From Posidoniimonas corsicana (lineage in GTDB: Bacteria; Planctomycetota; Planctomycetia; Pirellulales; Lacipirellulaceae), in assembly GCF_007859765.1 (NCBI RefSeq), contig NZ_SIHJ01000004.1, positions 344,490 to 408,489 on the forward strand: a DNA stretch of 64,000 bases. Direction: 5' to 3'. Both the position numbers and the translations under genes were made by a program. Shown piece after piece: positions 7,528-16,825 of this stretch (position 1 is its first letter; each line of letters starts with the position of its first letter). Below the pieces are notes generated by a model. The model worked only from the letters and a program-made list of their open reading frames with translations. It did not search any database and was not told the origin of the DNA.

Positions 7528-8262
7528 CTAGCCGGCCGCCTTGCGGCCGACGAATCGGTAGTACGGGGGCTTGATGATGGGCACCCACGGGAGCTTGCCG
7601 TAATCCTCGTCGATGCTGACCGTTTCGAACAGCGACATCAGGTACGGCACATGGTCGGGGCTGGGGTGCACGTTGTCCAGGGCGAACCAGACCGGCCACA
7701 GCGAACGCGTGAACCACGAGTGCCGCTTGAGCCCCTCCGCCGGGAATTTGCGGCCCGTGTAGAAGTCGGCCACGCCGATCACGCCGCCCGGCTTGAGGAT
7801 CCGGTAGGCCTCGCGGACGGCGGCGAACCAGTCGGGCACCATGGTCAGCGAGTAGGTGAAGGTGACCAGGTCGGTCGAGTCGTCGGGCACGTCCAGCCGG
7901 GTGATGTCGGCGTGCAGGGTCCGCACGTTACGCCACCCGCGCGAGGCGATCCGATTGTCGGCCACCTCCAGCAGCGACTCGGAGAGGTCGGCCAGGGTCA
8001 CCTGGCCGAAGTTCTGCAGGCGGTCGCCGAAACGCTCGGCGTTCATGCCGGTGCCCGACCCCATGTCCACCCACGAAGCCCCCGGCTCGGTGGGGAGCTC
8101 GGCGAAGAGCTCGTCGCGGCCGTGCAGCATCCGCTTGCGGAACTCGTCGTAGTCCTCGGCCTGGCCGGCGTAGAAGCTGTCGAGCCGCTCCTGATGGGTC
8201 TCACCGCGTATGGGCGAGAGAGTCAGGTGATACAGGGTCTTGAGCTGGCTGAGGGCTGTCAT
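7528..8262 (-). CDS. btaB: BtaB-type SAM-dependent N-methyltransferase (betaine lipid), 244 aa
   Basis: A class I methyltransferase: SAM-binding motif I is WVDMGSGTGMN at residues 64-74, followed by a VTLADLS acidic strand end and a motif IV region with FTYSLTMVPDW. BtaB adds three methyl groups to the amino group of diacylglyceryl-homoserine to give DGTS betaine lipid. The assignment depends on the gene order: it overlaps btaA by 62 bases, and its family resembles stand-alone BtaB and the C-terminal half of eukaryotic BTA1. On sequence alone it could be any lipid or quinone methyltransferase. Its neighbour on the other side is a glycosyltransferase. Confidence 0.85.
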   Translation of the reverse strand: MTALSQLKTLYHLTLSPIRGETHQERLDSFYAGQAEDYDEFRKRMLHGRDELFAELPTEPGASWVDMGSGTGMNAERFGDRLQNFGQVTLADLSESLLEVADNRIASRGWRNVRTLHADITRLDVPDDSTDLVTFTYSLTMVPDWFAAVREAYRILKPGGVIGVADFYTGRKFPAEGLKRHSWFTRSLWPVWFALDNVHPSPDHVPYLMSLFETVSIDEDYGKLPWVPIIKPPYYRFVGRKAAG

Positions 8263-9505
8263 CGTCCGCGGAGTGGTCGTTGGAGTTCGGGGTTGAGGAC
8301 GAGGGCGCGCCGCCCTTGTGCAGCGTGGCGATGGAGAAGCTGGCGTAGGTGTTGACGCGGTCTTTGACGTGCAGCTCGTCGGCCAGCTCGCGGTTGTACT
8401 GCAGCAGCTCCCCCAGCCGACGCGTCTGGCCGTTCACCTGGACCTCGATCGGGTCGACGAAGTCGCAGATCACCGCCGCCCCGCGCCACAGGAAGCGGGC
8501 GCCGTCGTCGGCGCAGTCCACCATGGTCTGCCACTGCTTCTGCAGCACGTCCTGCAGGTGCTCGGCCATCCAGTCCATGTGGTCCAGCAGCACGAAGTGC
8601 GAGTACTTGCGGCCGACCTCCAGCAGGTGGTCCATGATCGAGTTGTCGTGCGTGTGCACGCGGTCGGCCAGGCCGTCCTTCAGGCGGGCGAAGTGCTCCT
8701 CCTTGAGGTAGTTGGGGCAGCACTCGGGCGTGTACTCGCCGGTTAGGTACACGCGCCAGAAGTAGTTGTCCTTGAGCGGCAGCTCGCCGAACACGTGGTC
8801 CAGCTGGTCCTCGATAAACTTGACGATGCCGCCGGGGTAGTGACGCTCCAGCTGCGTCCGCTGCGCGCGGGGCACGCCCAGCAGCGAGAGCGTGGTGTCG
8901 CGTCGCAGGAACCATTTGATCCAGGGCCCCCAGAATGCCGGCTTGACCTCCTTGGTGTAGACCTCCCGCTGCTCCTCGATGGTGTCGGCGGCCAGCATCC
9001 GCTCGATCGCCGGGCGGATCTTCACCCAGCGGTCGATGTAAAGGTCGTTGATGCCCCACGCGAACATGCCGGCGGAGCCGCGGAAGTAGAAGCTGTCACG
9101 CCGCCCGGCGCCGAGGAAGAACTTGCCATTCTTGTCCCAGTACTTCGCCGCCTCGGCCGGCAGGTCCTGCCGCAGGCGGTTGTACAGGCGGTCCCAGTCC
9201 GCCGCCTTGCCGCGGCCGAACAGCTCGAAGAACTCGCCGTGCTCCAGGTTCTTGATCCCGGCCTTCTTGAGCTCCAACAGGGCGTTCTGACGCGGGTTGA
9301 TGTCGACCGTGTCGATCCGCTCCGGCTCGTCGAGGGCGTAGTCCAGTGCGTTGCAGCCCGCCGAGGTGATCACCATCAGCCGGTCGCCGGGGCCGAGCTC
9401 CAACGCGACGCGGTCCAGCCGGGGGTCTTCCCAGCAGGTGTTGTAGACCAGTTGGTTGCCGTGGCAGAGCTTGAAGATTGCGCGGCTGACGTGAGTCGCG
9501 AGCAT
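8201..9505 (-). CDS. btaA: BtaA, SAM:diacylglycerol 3-amino-3-carboxypropyltransferase (DUF3419), 434 aa
   Basis: BtaA transfers the aminocarboxypropyl group of SAM to diacylglycerol, making diacylglyceryl-homoserine, the first step of DGTS synthesis. Family landmarks are the YNTCWEDPRLD segment at about residues 21-31, the SAM site SAGCNALDYAL at about 48-58 with the acidic VDINPRQNA strand end after it, and the long central region of DUF3419. The final 40 residues are a polar, probably disordered Ser/Pro/Asp tail, and this tail is what overlaps btaB. A weak GAGAG lies ahead of the ATG at 9503-9505. The 164-base gap to the PlcP-like gene could hold its own promoter. Confidence 0.9.
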   Translation of the reverse strand: MLATHVSRAIFKLCHGNQLVYNTCWEDPRLDRVALELGPGDRLMVITSAGCNALDYALDEPERIDTVDINPRQNALLELKKAGIKNLEHGEFFELFGRGKAADWDRLYNRLRQDLPAEAAKYWDKNGKFFLGAGRRDSFYFRGSAGMFAWGINDLYIDRWVKIRPAIERMLAADTIEEQREVYTKEVKPAFWGPWIKWFLRRDTTLSLLGVPRAQRTQLERHYPGGIVKFIEDQLDHVFGELPLKDNYFWRVYLTGEYTPECCPNYLKEEHFARLKDGLADRVHTHDNSIMDHLLEVGRKYSHFVLLDHMDWMAEHLQDVLQKQWQTMVDCADDGARFLWRGAAVICDFVDPIEVQVNGQTRRLGELLQYNRELADELHVKDRVNTYASFSIATLHKGGAPSSSTPNSNDHSADDDSPQPAQDPVSPDSLAHTR

Positions 9506-9669
9506 AGGGGCTCTCTATCGTCGGATAGGCGCGCCCAGCAGGCTCAGTCCGCTGCCGCCGGGCGGGGGTCCAGAAGGAAAGCCGGGGGCCGTCCTTGTAA
9601 TCCGTCGATTGGACCGGAGTCGCGCGTGCGAATCAAGAGCCCGGCGGCGCGTCAGCCCGCCCAGCCCTC

Positions 9670-10548
9670 CTATTTTCCCGCGAGCAGCGCGGCCGTGGCC
9701 GGCTGGGCCTCGTCGTCCTCACAACCGGCGCCCGCCGCGGGTTGCGCGGCCTGCGGGTTGCTGCGGGCGGCGCCGACCGCGGGCAGCTCGTCGATGACGC
9801 TGCCGTCGCGGCGGAGCAGGTGGAAGCCGCCGTCCTCGTACTCGACTAGCGCCGAGCAGTTCTCGACCCAGTCGCCCGTGTTGCAGTACGCCAGGCCATC
9901 GACGTCGACGATCCGCGGGGCGTGGATGTGCCCGCAGATGATGCCGTCGCAGTCGGCGTCGCGGGCCGACTCGACCAGCTGGTCCTCGAACTCGCTGACG
10001 TGCCGCACCAGCCGCTTGACGCGGCGTTTAACCATGCCGCAGAAGGCGTAGGGGTCGGCCTTCTTGCCCCGGAGACGGTTGACCAGCCAGTTGGTCGAGA
10101 GCAGCACGTCGTACGCGAACGAGGCGGTCCACGACAGCCACTGAGCGTTCTGCTCGATGGTGTCGAACTGGTCGCCGTGCATCACCAGGAACCGCCGCCC
10201 GTCCGCCGTGCGGTGGACAAAACGGTCCTTGATCTCCACAACGCCGAAATTGGCGAGGAAGCCGCGGAGGAACTCGTCGTGGTTGCCGGGCGTGTAGTAG
10301 ATCTGGGCGCCGCGGCGGCGGAGGTCCATCAGCCGCTGCAGGATCCGGTCGTAGACCGGCAGCCACCGCCACCGGCGCTTGAGTTTCCAGCCGTCGATGA
10401 AGTCGCCGACGATGTACAGCTCGCGGGGCTCGAACTGCTCGAGCATCTCCAAGAAGGGCTCGGCCTGCGAGTGCCGGCAGCCCAGGTGAACATCGCTCAC
10501 AAAGAGCGTCCGCACCACCCGCCCGTTCCATCCCTGGCAATCGGACAT
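9670..10548 (-). CDS. plcP: PlcP-like metallophosphoesterase (phospholipase C type; LpxH superfamily), 292 aa
   Basis: A calcineurin-like phosphoesterase with all metal motifs: SDVHLG (D19, H21), GDFIDGW (D49), GNHDEF (N89, H90), a HGD segment near residue 120 and GHIH near residue 212. It belongs to COG2908, which is usually named UDP-2,3-diacylglucosamine hydrolase. The INTGDWVE-type C-terminal block (here CNTGDWVENCSA) resembles Sinorhizobium PlcP, a phospholipase C that removes phosphate head groups during phosphate starvation. Being next to btaA and btaB fits PlcP much better than LpxH. The ATG at 10546-10548 has a GGAG 7 bases upstream. The C-terminal 40 residues are an Ala/Pro-rich tail. 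Confidence 0.75.
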   Translation of the reverse strand: MSDCQGWNGRVVRTLFVSDVHLGCRHSQAEPFLEMLEQFEPRELYIVGDFIDGWKLKRRWRWLPVYDRILQRLMDLRRRGAQIYYTPGNHDEFLRGFLANFGVVEIKDRFVHRTADGRRFLVMHGDQFDTIEQNAQWLSWTASFAYDVLLSTNWLVNRLRGKKADPYAFCGMVKRRVKRLVRHVSEFEDQLVESARDADCDGIICGHIHAPRIVDVDGLAYCNTGDWVENCSALVEYEDGGFHLLRRDGSVIDELPAVGAARSNPQAAQPAAGAGCEDDEAQPATAALLAGK

Positions 10549-10762
10549 GTGTCTCTCCTCGGAAAGGTTCTTCAGGCTAGACAAACGACGCCATCTCCTC
10601 ACACGAGTCGGCGCCCGCTGGGCGCGCTTCCGACGGTAGTCCCAGGGCCCGCGGCGTTCCCTGACGGCCGGGCCCAGGCCGACCCACTCGGGGATCTGCC
10701 TGTCGGGCAGTATCGTCGAAAAATATGAGGGTTGGGCGAGGTCTGAGTGCGGTGGGGGTTAA

Positions 10763-10777
10763 AATCTGGTTCAGATT
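10763..10777. promoter_or_regulatory. Perfect 6-3-6 palindrome upstream of the PlcP-like gene (candidate operator)
   Basis: AATCTG-gtt-CAGATT is a perfect inverted repeat in an AT-richer island of an otherwise GC-rich gap, about 215 bases before the plcP-like start and just after miaE ends. Its size suits a dimeric regulator. It does not match the proteobacterial Pho box. It could be a chance palindrome. Confidence 0.3.
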
Positions 10778-10833
10778 CGGTGAAGGCGGAGCCGCCCGCC
10801 GGCAGTCCACTCTACAAAAAACCTCTTCGTGCG

Positions 10834-11409
10834 TCAGCTGTGCATTCTTGGGGCCGATTCCCCCTCGGCCAAGATTTGGGCCTCGATCCCGGCCAATTCG
10901 TCCAGTCGGGCCATCACTTCCGCATCGGGCGCAAAGTCTTTGGCCAGGCGGGTGTAGGTCGTGTGGTGCCGGGCCTCCGACTCGAACAGGCTCTGGTAGA
11001 ACTCCGCCAGTTCAGGCTCCCGCACCCGCTTGGCGAGGGCCTGGAACCGCTCGCAGCTGCGGGCCTCGATCAGCCCCGCCACCAGCAGGCGGTCGACCGC
11101 CCGCTGGGGCTCCTGCTTGCGGACCAGGTCGTTCAGCTTGCGTCCGTACGCGCTCGGCTTGAGCCGCCGCAGCGGCGTGCCGCGTTTCTCCAGCAGCTCG
11201 ACCACCATGTGGAAGTGCTCGAGCTCCTCGTTGACGATCTCGGTCATCTCGCGGCAGAGGTTCTGGTTCTCCACGTAGGCGAAGATCAGGTTGAGCGCCG
11301 TGCCGGCCGCCTTCTTCTCGCAGTGCGCGTGGTCGATCAGGATCAGCTCGAGCGACTCGTCCACCTGGCGGAGCCAGCGTTCGTCGGTCTCGGATTTGAG
11401 GTGCAGCAT
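10834..11409 (-). CDS. miaE: tRNA 2-methylthio-N6-isopentenyladenosine hydroxylase, 191 aa
   Basis: MiaE is a ferritin-like diiron enzyme that hydroxylates the isopentenyl group of ms2i6A at tRNA position 37. The four-helix carboxylate/histidine ligands are visible: LIDHAHCEKKAAG (near residues 25-37), NEELEHFH (near 60), GLIEARSCERF (near 112) and FESEARHH (near 141). The length matches the family. Its ATG lies two bases after the sirtuin stop, so it belongs to the SDR-sirtuin-miaE unit. The enzyme needs oxygen, so the organism is aerobic at least in part. Confidence 0.92.
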   Translation of the reverse strand: MLHLKSETDERWLRQVDESLELILIDHAHCEKKAAGTALNLIFAYVENQNLCREMTEIVNEELEHFHMVVELLEKRGTPLRRLKPSAYGRKLNDLVRKQEPQRAVDRLLVAGLIEARSCERFQALAKRVREPELAEFYQSLFESEARHHTTYTRLAKDFAPDAEVMARLDELAGIEAQILAEGESAPRMHS

Positions 11410-11411
11410 GG

Positions 11412-12125
11412 TCAGGCGTTGGGGGTGAAGAAGGCCGGCACGACTTCGGACGCGGGGCCTAGTTCTTGGAGGTCAAAGCAATGGCTGTTGGCGGAGGGCT
11501 CGAGATTGAGCGCCACGGTCTTGGCGCCCGCTGCTCGGGCGGCGTCGACAAAGCCTGCCGCCGGGTAGACGTGGCCGGAGGTCCCGATTGCTACAAACAA
11601 GTCGCAGCTTGCCAGCGCGCGGTCGATGAGCTCCATCTCGAGCGGCGTCTCACCGAACCACACGATGTGCGGACGCAGCGGGGCCGGTGTCTGGCAGCAT
11701 CGGCAGAGCGACCCGGTGGAGAGATCCTCGCGGCAGTCGCTCACCTGGCCCGACCGCGTGCAGCGTTGCTTGAGCAGCTCGCCGTGCATGTGCACGACAC
11801 GCGTCGCGCCGGCCTCCTCGTGCAGGTGATCGACGTTCTGCGTGACGAGCAGCAGCTCGCCGGGGAAGTCGCGCTGGAACCGAGCCAGTGCGGCGTGCGC
11901 CGGGTTGGGTCGCGCCTCAGCAATCAACTGCCGACGCCGCAGGTTGTAGAAGCGGTGCACCAACTCGGGGTCACGGCGGAATCCGGCTGGCGACGCCACC
12001 TCCTCGACTCGGTGCTGCTCCCACAAGCCGCCGCTGTCGCGGAACGTAGCGATGCCGGACTCGGCCGACACGCCTGCGCCGGTCAGCACGACAATCGATT
12101 GAAACTCGTGAGGGTTGATCGGCAT
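11412..12125 (-). CDS. cobB: Sirtuin-type NAD-dependent protein deacylase (CobB-like), 237 aa
   Basis: It removes acyl groups from lysines using NAD. Motifs are in order: [14 protein letters not shown] (NAD binding, near residues 14-27), TQNVDHLH, the catalytic His in HMHGEL, a four-Cys zinc site (C..C, then CRCC), and [12 protein letters not shown]. The YxxR pair in FYNLRRR is the pocket signature of desuccinylases and demalonylases (SIRT5/CobB class), so acidic acyl groups are likely substrates. The ATG at 12123-12125 lies one base after the SDR stop. The frame is open further upstream but only inside the SDR gene. Confidence 0.9.
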   Translation of the reverse strand: MPINPHEFQSIVVLTGAGVSAESGIATFRDSGGLWEQHRVEEVASPAGFRRDPELVHRFYNLRRRQLIAEARPNPAHAALARFQRDFPGELLLVTQNVDHLHEEAGATRVVHMHGELLKQRCTRSGQVSDCREDLSTGSLCRCCQTPAPLRPHIVWFGETPLEMELIDRALASCDLFVAIGTSGHVYPAAGFVDAARAAGAKTVALNLEPSANSHCFDLQELGPASEVVPAFFTPNA

Positions 12126-12126
12126 C

Positions 12127-13029
12127 CTAGCCCACTTGGGTCGTGTCCCGCTCGGTTGGTGGCGGCGTCGACGCCGCGAATTCCGCGGGCGGTGAAGGCG
12201 AACCGAGCTCCCGCCGCGACCGACGCGCCGCGTAGCGCTGGACGGCGCAGGGGAACAGACGCTTGAGCAGCCACAGCCTGCGTGCACGGCCTCCTACAAC
12301 GCACAGCAGCTTGCCCCGCTCAGCCGCGGCCAGGGCGGCGGCCGCCACCTGGCCGGGTTCGAGCTGAGCCAGCTCGTAGAACCGACCGGCCGCCGAGCGG
12401 TACGCGTCGGTGGCGAACCAGCAGGTGCGGAACAGCGGCGTGCGGACCACGCCGGGCGCCGCTACCGTGACGTTGAGCCCGTGCGGCGCCAGCTCTCCCC
12501 GCAACGACTCCGACAACGCCAGCACCGCGGCCTTGGACGCGTTGTAGGCGGCGAAGCCGGGCGGGCACACGGCGGCGAAGATCGACGACACGTTGATAAT
12601 CCCCGCCCGCGGCCGCAGCCCGGCGGGCCGCTGCGGGCCGCTCTCGATCAGCCAGGTCCCCAGCACCCGGCAGCCGATCAGGACTCCCTTCACGTTGACA
12701 TCCGCCACCCGGGTGACCGCTTCCAGCGGGCAGTCCACCAGATCGCCGCCAACCAGCACGCCGGCGCAGTTGACCAGCAGGTCGATCCGCGGCCAGCGCT
12801 CGCGGAGATCCGACTCGAGAGAGAGCCACGCCTCCTGCTGCGACACGTCAAGCAACCGCGTCGAGTCCGCCGCGGGACCGCTGCCCGGGTTGCAGTCGAC
12901 GCGTGCGACCTGCCACCCAGCGCTCTGCAGGTGCTCGGAGATCGCCCGCCCGATGCCGGACGAGGCGCCAGTCACCACGGCGTAGCCAGTGGGGGCTGGG
13001 CCGTCGGACTGGGAATCGGAGCGGGGCAT
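12127..13029 (-). CDS. Short-chain dehydrogenase/reductase (SDR), 300 aa
   Basis: A classical SDR with TGASSGIG (cofactor glycine motif, near residues 20-27), LLVNCAG (near 85), an active-site Ser before [16 protein letters not shown], and the catalytic YNASK. A C-terminal basic extension of about 50 residues ([11 protein letters not shown]...) with a hydrophobic patch may associate with membrane. The substrate cannot be predicted. It is the first gene of a tight SDR-sirtuin-miaE unit, and 44 bases separate it from dihydroorotase upstream. Confidence 0.82.
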   Translation of the reverse strand: MPRSDSQSDGPAPTGYAVVTGASSGIGRAISEHLQSAGWQVARVDCNPGSGPAADSTRLLDVSQQEAWLSLESDLRERWPRIDLLVNCAGVLVGGDLVDCPLEAVTRVADVNVKGVLIGCRVLGTWLIESGPQRPAGLRPRAGIINVSSIFAAVCPPGFAAYNASKAAVLALSESLRGELAPHGLNVTVAAPGVVRTPLFRTCWFATDAYRSAAGRFYELAQLEPGQVAAAALAAAERGKLLCVVGGRARRLWLLKRLFPCAVQRYAARRSRRELGSPSPPAEFAASTPPPTERDTTQVG

Positions 13030-13073
13030 GTTGTGCGGAGGGGACTGGGCGGCCGGTGAACAAACGCCCTATC

Positions 13074-14414
13074 TTACCCGGCCCAGTAGCCGCCCCGCGA
13101 GTGGTCGTAGGTCGCCTCGCGGCCGCGGACCGAGTCATCTACTTTCCCGTCGCAGAACACCTGTTGCCCCATTACCCAGGTGCGGACCGGCCAGCCGGTC
13201 AGCGACTCGCCGTCCCAGGGGCTCCAGCCGCACTTGGTGAGCTGGTCCTCGTTAAGGATGACTGCGGTCTTGTTGAGGTCGACCAGCACCAGGTCGGCGT
13301 CGTAGCCGGTGGCGATCCGGCCCTTGCCGACGATGTCCCACACGCGGGCCGGCGCGTCGCACATCCAGTGGGCGACCTGCTGCAGGCTGCACCGGCCCTG
13401 GTTGACCTGGTTGAGCAACAGCGCCAGCGAGTTCTCGACCGCCGGCAGGCCCGACGGCGACTGCGGGTAGGGCTGTTGTTTTTCTTTGAGTTGGTGCGGG
13501 GCGTGGTCGGTGGCGATCATCTGCAGCCGGCCGTCGAGGAGCGCCTGCCAGATCCGCTCGTTGTCCTCGGCGGTCTTGAGCGAGGGGTTCATCTGCACCA
13601 GCGTGCCGAGCCGCTCGTAGTCGCCGGTGTTGAAGAACAGGTGGTGGGGGCAGGCCTCGCCGGTGATCAGGCCGCCGTGGTCGGCCAGCAGGTCGGTCTC
13701 GTCGCCGGTGGACACGTGCAGCACGTGGAAGCGGTGGTTGTGACGCTTGGCGAGGTCAATCGCCCGCTTGGTTGCGATCAGCGCGGCGCGGTGGTCGCGG
13801 ATCCGTGAGTGGTCCGCGACGTCGGACGTGCCGGCGTACTTCTCGGCATTGGCGCGGACGGTGGTCTCGTCCTCGCAGTGCGCGGTGGCCGGCAGGGTGG
13901 TCTCGGCGAAGATCCGCTCGAGCGCCGCCTGCTCGTCGACCAGCAGGTTGCCGGTGCTGGAACCGATAAAGATCTTGATCCCCGGCGTCCGCTCGGCGGC
14001 CTGCAACTCCGCGACATTGTCCGGCGTGGCGCCGATGTAGAAGCCGTAGTTGACGCGGCACTTGCCGCTGGCGAGCTCGAGCTTCTCGTGCAGCCGGTCG
14101 ACCGTGATGGTGTTCGGGTTGGTGTTCGGCATCTCCAGGAACGTGGTGACGCCGCCTTTGGCGCACGCCCGGCTGGCGTGCTCCAGGTCCTCCTTGTGGG
14201 TCAGCCCCGGCTCGCGGAAGTGCACCTGGTCGTCGATCACGCCCGGCAACAGATGCAGGCCGGCGGCGTCGATGGTCTCGTCGACCGCCAGCTGCGCGGC
14301 GGGCGCGATGTCGGCGATCCGCGCGCCCTCAATCACGACATCCACCTGCGCGACCTCGTCGGGCAGGACGACCTGGGCGTTCTTGATGAGGGTCTTCACG
14401 TTGCGGGCGTCCAT
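13074..14414 (-). CDS. pyrC: Dihydroorotase, class I, 446 aa
   Basis: It interconverts N-carbamoyl-aspartate and dihydroorotate in pyrimidine synthesis. The amidohydrolase metal site starts with [11 protein letters not shown] (about residues 60-70), then HCED near 178, HVST near 238 and ATDHAPH near 311. The first metal histidine of the usual DxHxH is Gln here (DQVH), a variant I know from Bacteroidetes-type dihydroorotases, so loss of activity is not implied. The C-terminal YDADLVLVD segment is typical of the family. It could be regulated with the SDR-sirtuin-miaE unit downstream, but the spacing allows a separate promoter. Confidence 0.88.
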   Translation of the reverse strand: MDARNVKTLIKNAQVVLPDEVAQVDVVIEGARIADIAPAAQLAVDETIDAAGLHLLPGVIDDQVHFREPGLTHKEDLEHASRACAKGGVTTFLEMPNTNPNTITVDRLHEKLELASGKCRVNYGFYIGATPDNVAELQAAERTPGIKIFIGSSTGNLLVDEQAALERIFAETTLPATAHCEDETTVRANAEKYAGTSDVADHSRIRDHRAALIATKRAIDLAKRHNHRFHVLHVSTGDETDLLADHGGLITGEACPHHLFFNTGDYERLGTLVQMNPSLKTAEDNERIWQALLDGRLQMIATDHAPHQLKEKQQPYPQSPSGLPAVENSLALLLNQVNQGRCSLQQVAHWMCDAPARVWDIVGKGRIATGYDADLVLVDLNKTAVILNEDQLTKCGWSPWDGESLTGWPVRTWVMGQQVFCDGKVDDSVRGREATYDHSRGGYWAG

Positions 14415-14532
14415 AGCTAGAGGGCGGGAAAGCCCTCACGATAAGGCCCGATGCCCGGACGTGCTACCCGCGGCAGTGCGCGGTGCTCGCCGGACGGAAG
14501 CAGCGACAGCCGCCTGCGGAGCGGCTCCGCGG

Positions 14533-15285
14533 CTACACGTTGGCCGCAGCCCCGCAAACGATCTCCATCATCCAGCGGTCGAAGTCGGCCAGCATGGCGG
14601 TGGTGAGGTCGTCGCCGCCGGGGTACTGGCGGACGCTCACGGTCGCGCCGGCGGAGTGTAAGAGCCGCAGGTCGGAGCAGAGCTGCTCCTCGGGGTACGA
14701 CTCGCTCTCGCGGCTGCCGGCCAGCAGGATGGGGAGCGTGCGCAGCTCGTTGACGCGGCCCAGCGGGGCGTTGCCGGTCGGCAGGGCGCCGTCGAAGGTC
14801 GCGACCCCTGCGAACGAGCCGGGGTGACGCAGCGCGAGCCGCGCGGCTAGCGTGCCGCCGGCGCCGACGCCCGCCAGGAAGACGCGGCCGTCGTGGACCT
14901 TGAAGCGCGAGGTAACTTGCTCGATCGCGTCGAACGCACGCTCGGTGGCGGCCTCGACGCCGTCCGGCGTGTCGGACCAGGCGTAGCCGCCCTCCACCTC
15001 GTCGCTCGGCTCGGCGCCCCGGGGGGCGACCGCCAGGTAGTTGCGGGTGCTGACGTGCCGCATCACGTGCGGCAGGTCGCACTCGTTCTGGTCCTGGCCG
15101 TGCAGCCACACGACCAGCGGGTAGGCGTAGTTGCGTTCGTAGTTCTGGGGGACGAAGGTCGCGATCGGCGATTCCTCGCCAACCGGCTCGTACAGCTGGA
15201 CCCGGTCCTCGGCGGGACGCTGCGTCGTGGCGGTGAACGCAAGCTTGATGGCGGGCAGAGAAGGCATGGTGGTGAGTCGGTTCAT
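14533..15285 (-). CDS. Alpha/beta-hydrolase-fold protein lacking the catalytic Ser and His, 250 aa
   Basis: The fold is clear: an oxyanion-strand motif PLVVWLHGQ, VAPRG, and the nucleophile elbow after VFLAG. The elbow reads GVGAGG, so the Ser of GxSxG is replaced by Gly. At the place of the catalytic His, just before the final helix, the sequence reads YPGGDDLT, with no His. It resembles phospholipase/carboxylesterase-type proteins in length and layout, but is probably a non-catalytic member kept in planctomycetes. An ATG at 15267 is an alternative start. No ribosome binding site is clear at either. Confidence 0.72.
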   Translation of the reverse strand: MNRLTTMPSLPAIKLAFTATTQRPAEDRVQLYEPVGEESPIATFVPQNYERNYAYPLVVWLHGQDQNECDLPHVMRHVSTRNYLAVAPRGAEPSDEVEGGYAWSDTPDGVEAATERAFDAIEQVTSRFKVHDGRVFLAGVGAGGTLAARLALRHPGSFAGVATFDGALPTGNAPLGRVNELRTLPILLAGSRESESYPEEQLCSDLRLLHSAGATVSVRQYPGGDDLTTAMLADFDRWMMEIVCGAAANV

Positions 15286-15529
15286 GCGTTGTGGGTCTGT
15301 CGTCGCGTTGCGGGGGAGGGGCCGGCCGCGGAGGGTCGGCGGGCGGGGAGGACGCGGCGCCGGCTATTGTGGCGGGGTCATGGTCACCTCGGTGGGGTAC
15401 GCTCGGTGCGGCCGACGACAGCCACGAGGGCGTCGTCGACCGGTTTCAGCAACCGCGAAGGGCGACAATAAATCAGTCCGCTGAGGGTGTCAACGGAAAC
15501 GCGGGCCGCGGGATACGCAAGCACACCAG

Positions 15530-15554
15530 GCGGCGCCAGCCGTGCTGGCGCCGC
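15530..15554. terminator. Strong hairpin after mdh
   Basis: Perfect 11-base arms (gcggcgccagc / gctggcgccgc) around a 3-base loop, starting 8 bases beyond the mdh stop. There is no T-tract, so intrinsic termination would be weak. It may protect the mdh transcript 3' end. Confidence 0.45.
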
Positions 15555-15561
15555 TAGCTGC

Positions 15562-16825
<1,264 letters not shown>

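Noticed and set aside
10549-10833. Possible Pho box upstream of the PlcP-like gene
   Set aside because: I looked for paired CTGTCAT-type 7-mers on both strands; only isolated CTGTCG or CTGAC fragments are present, so no Pho box is claimed.
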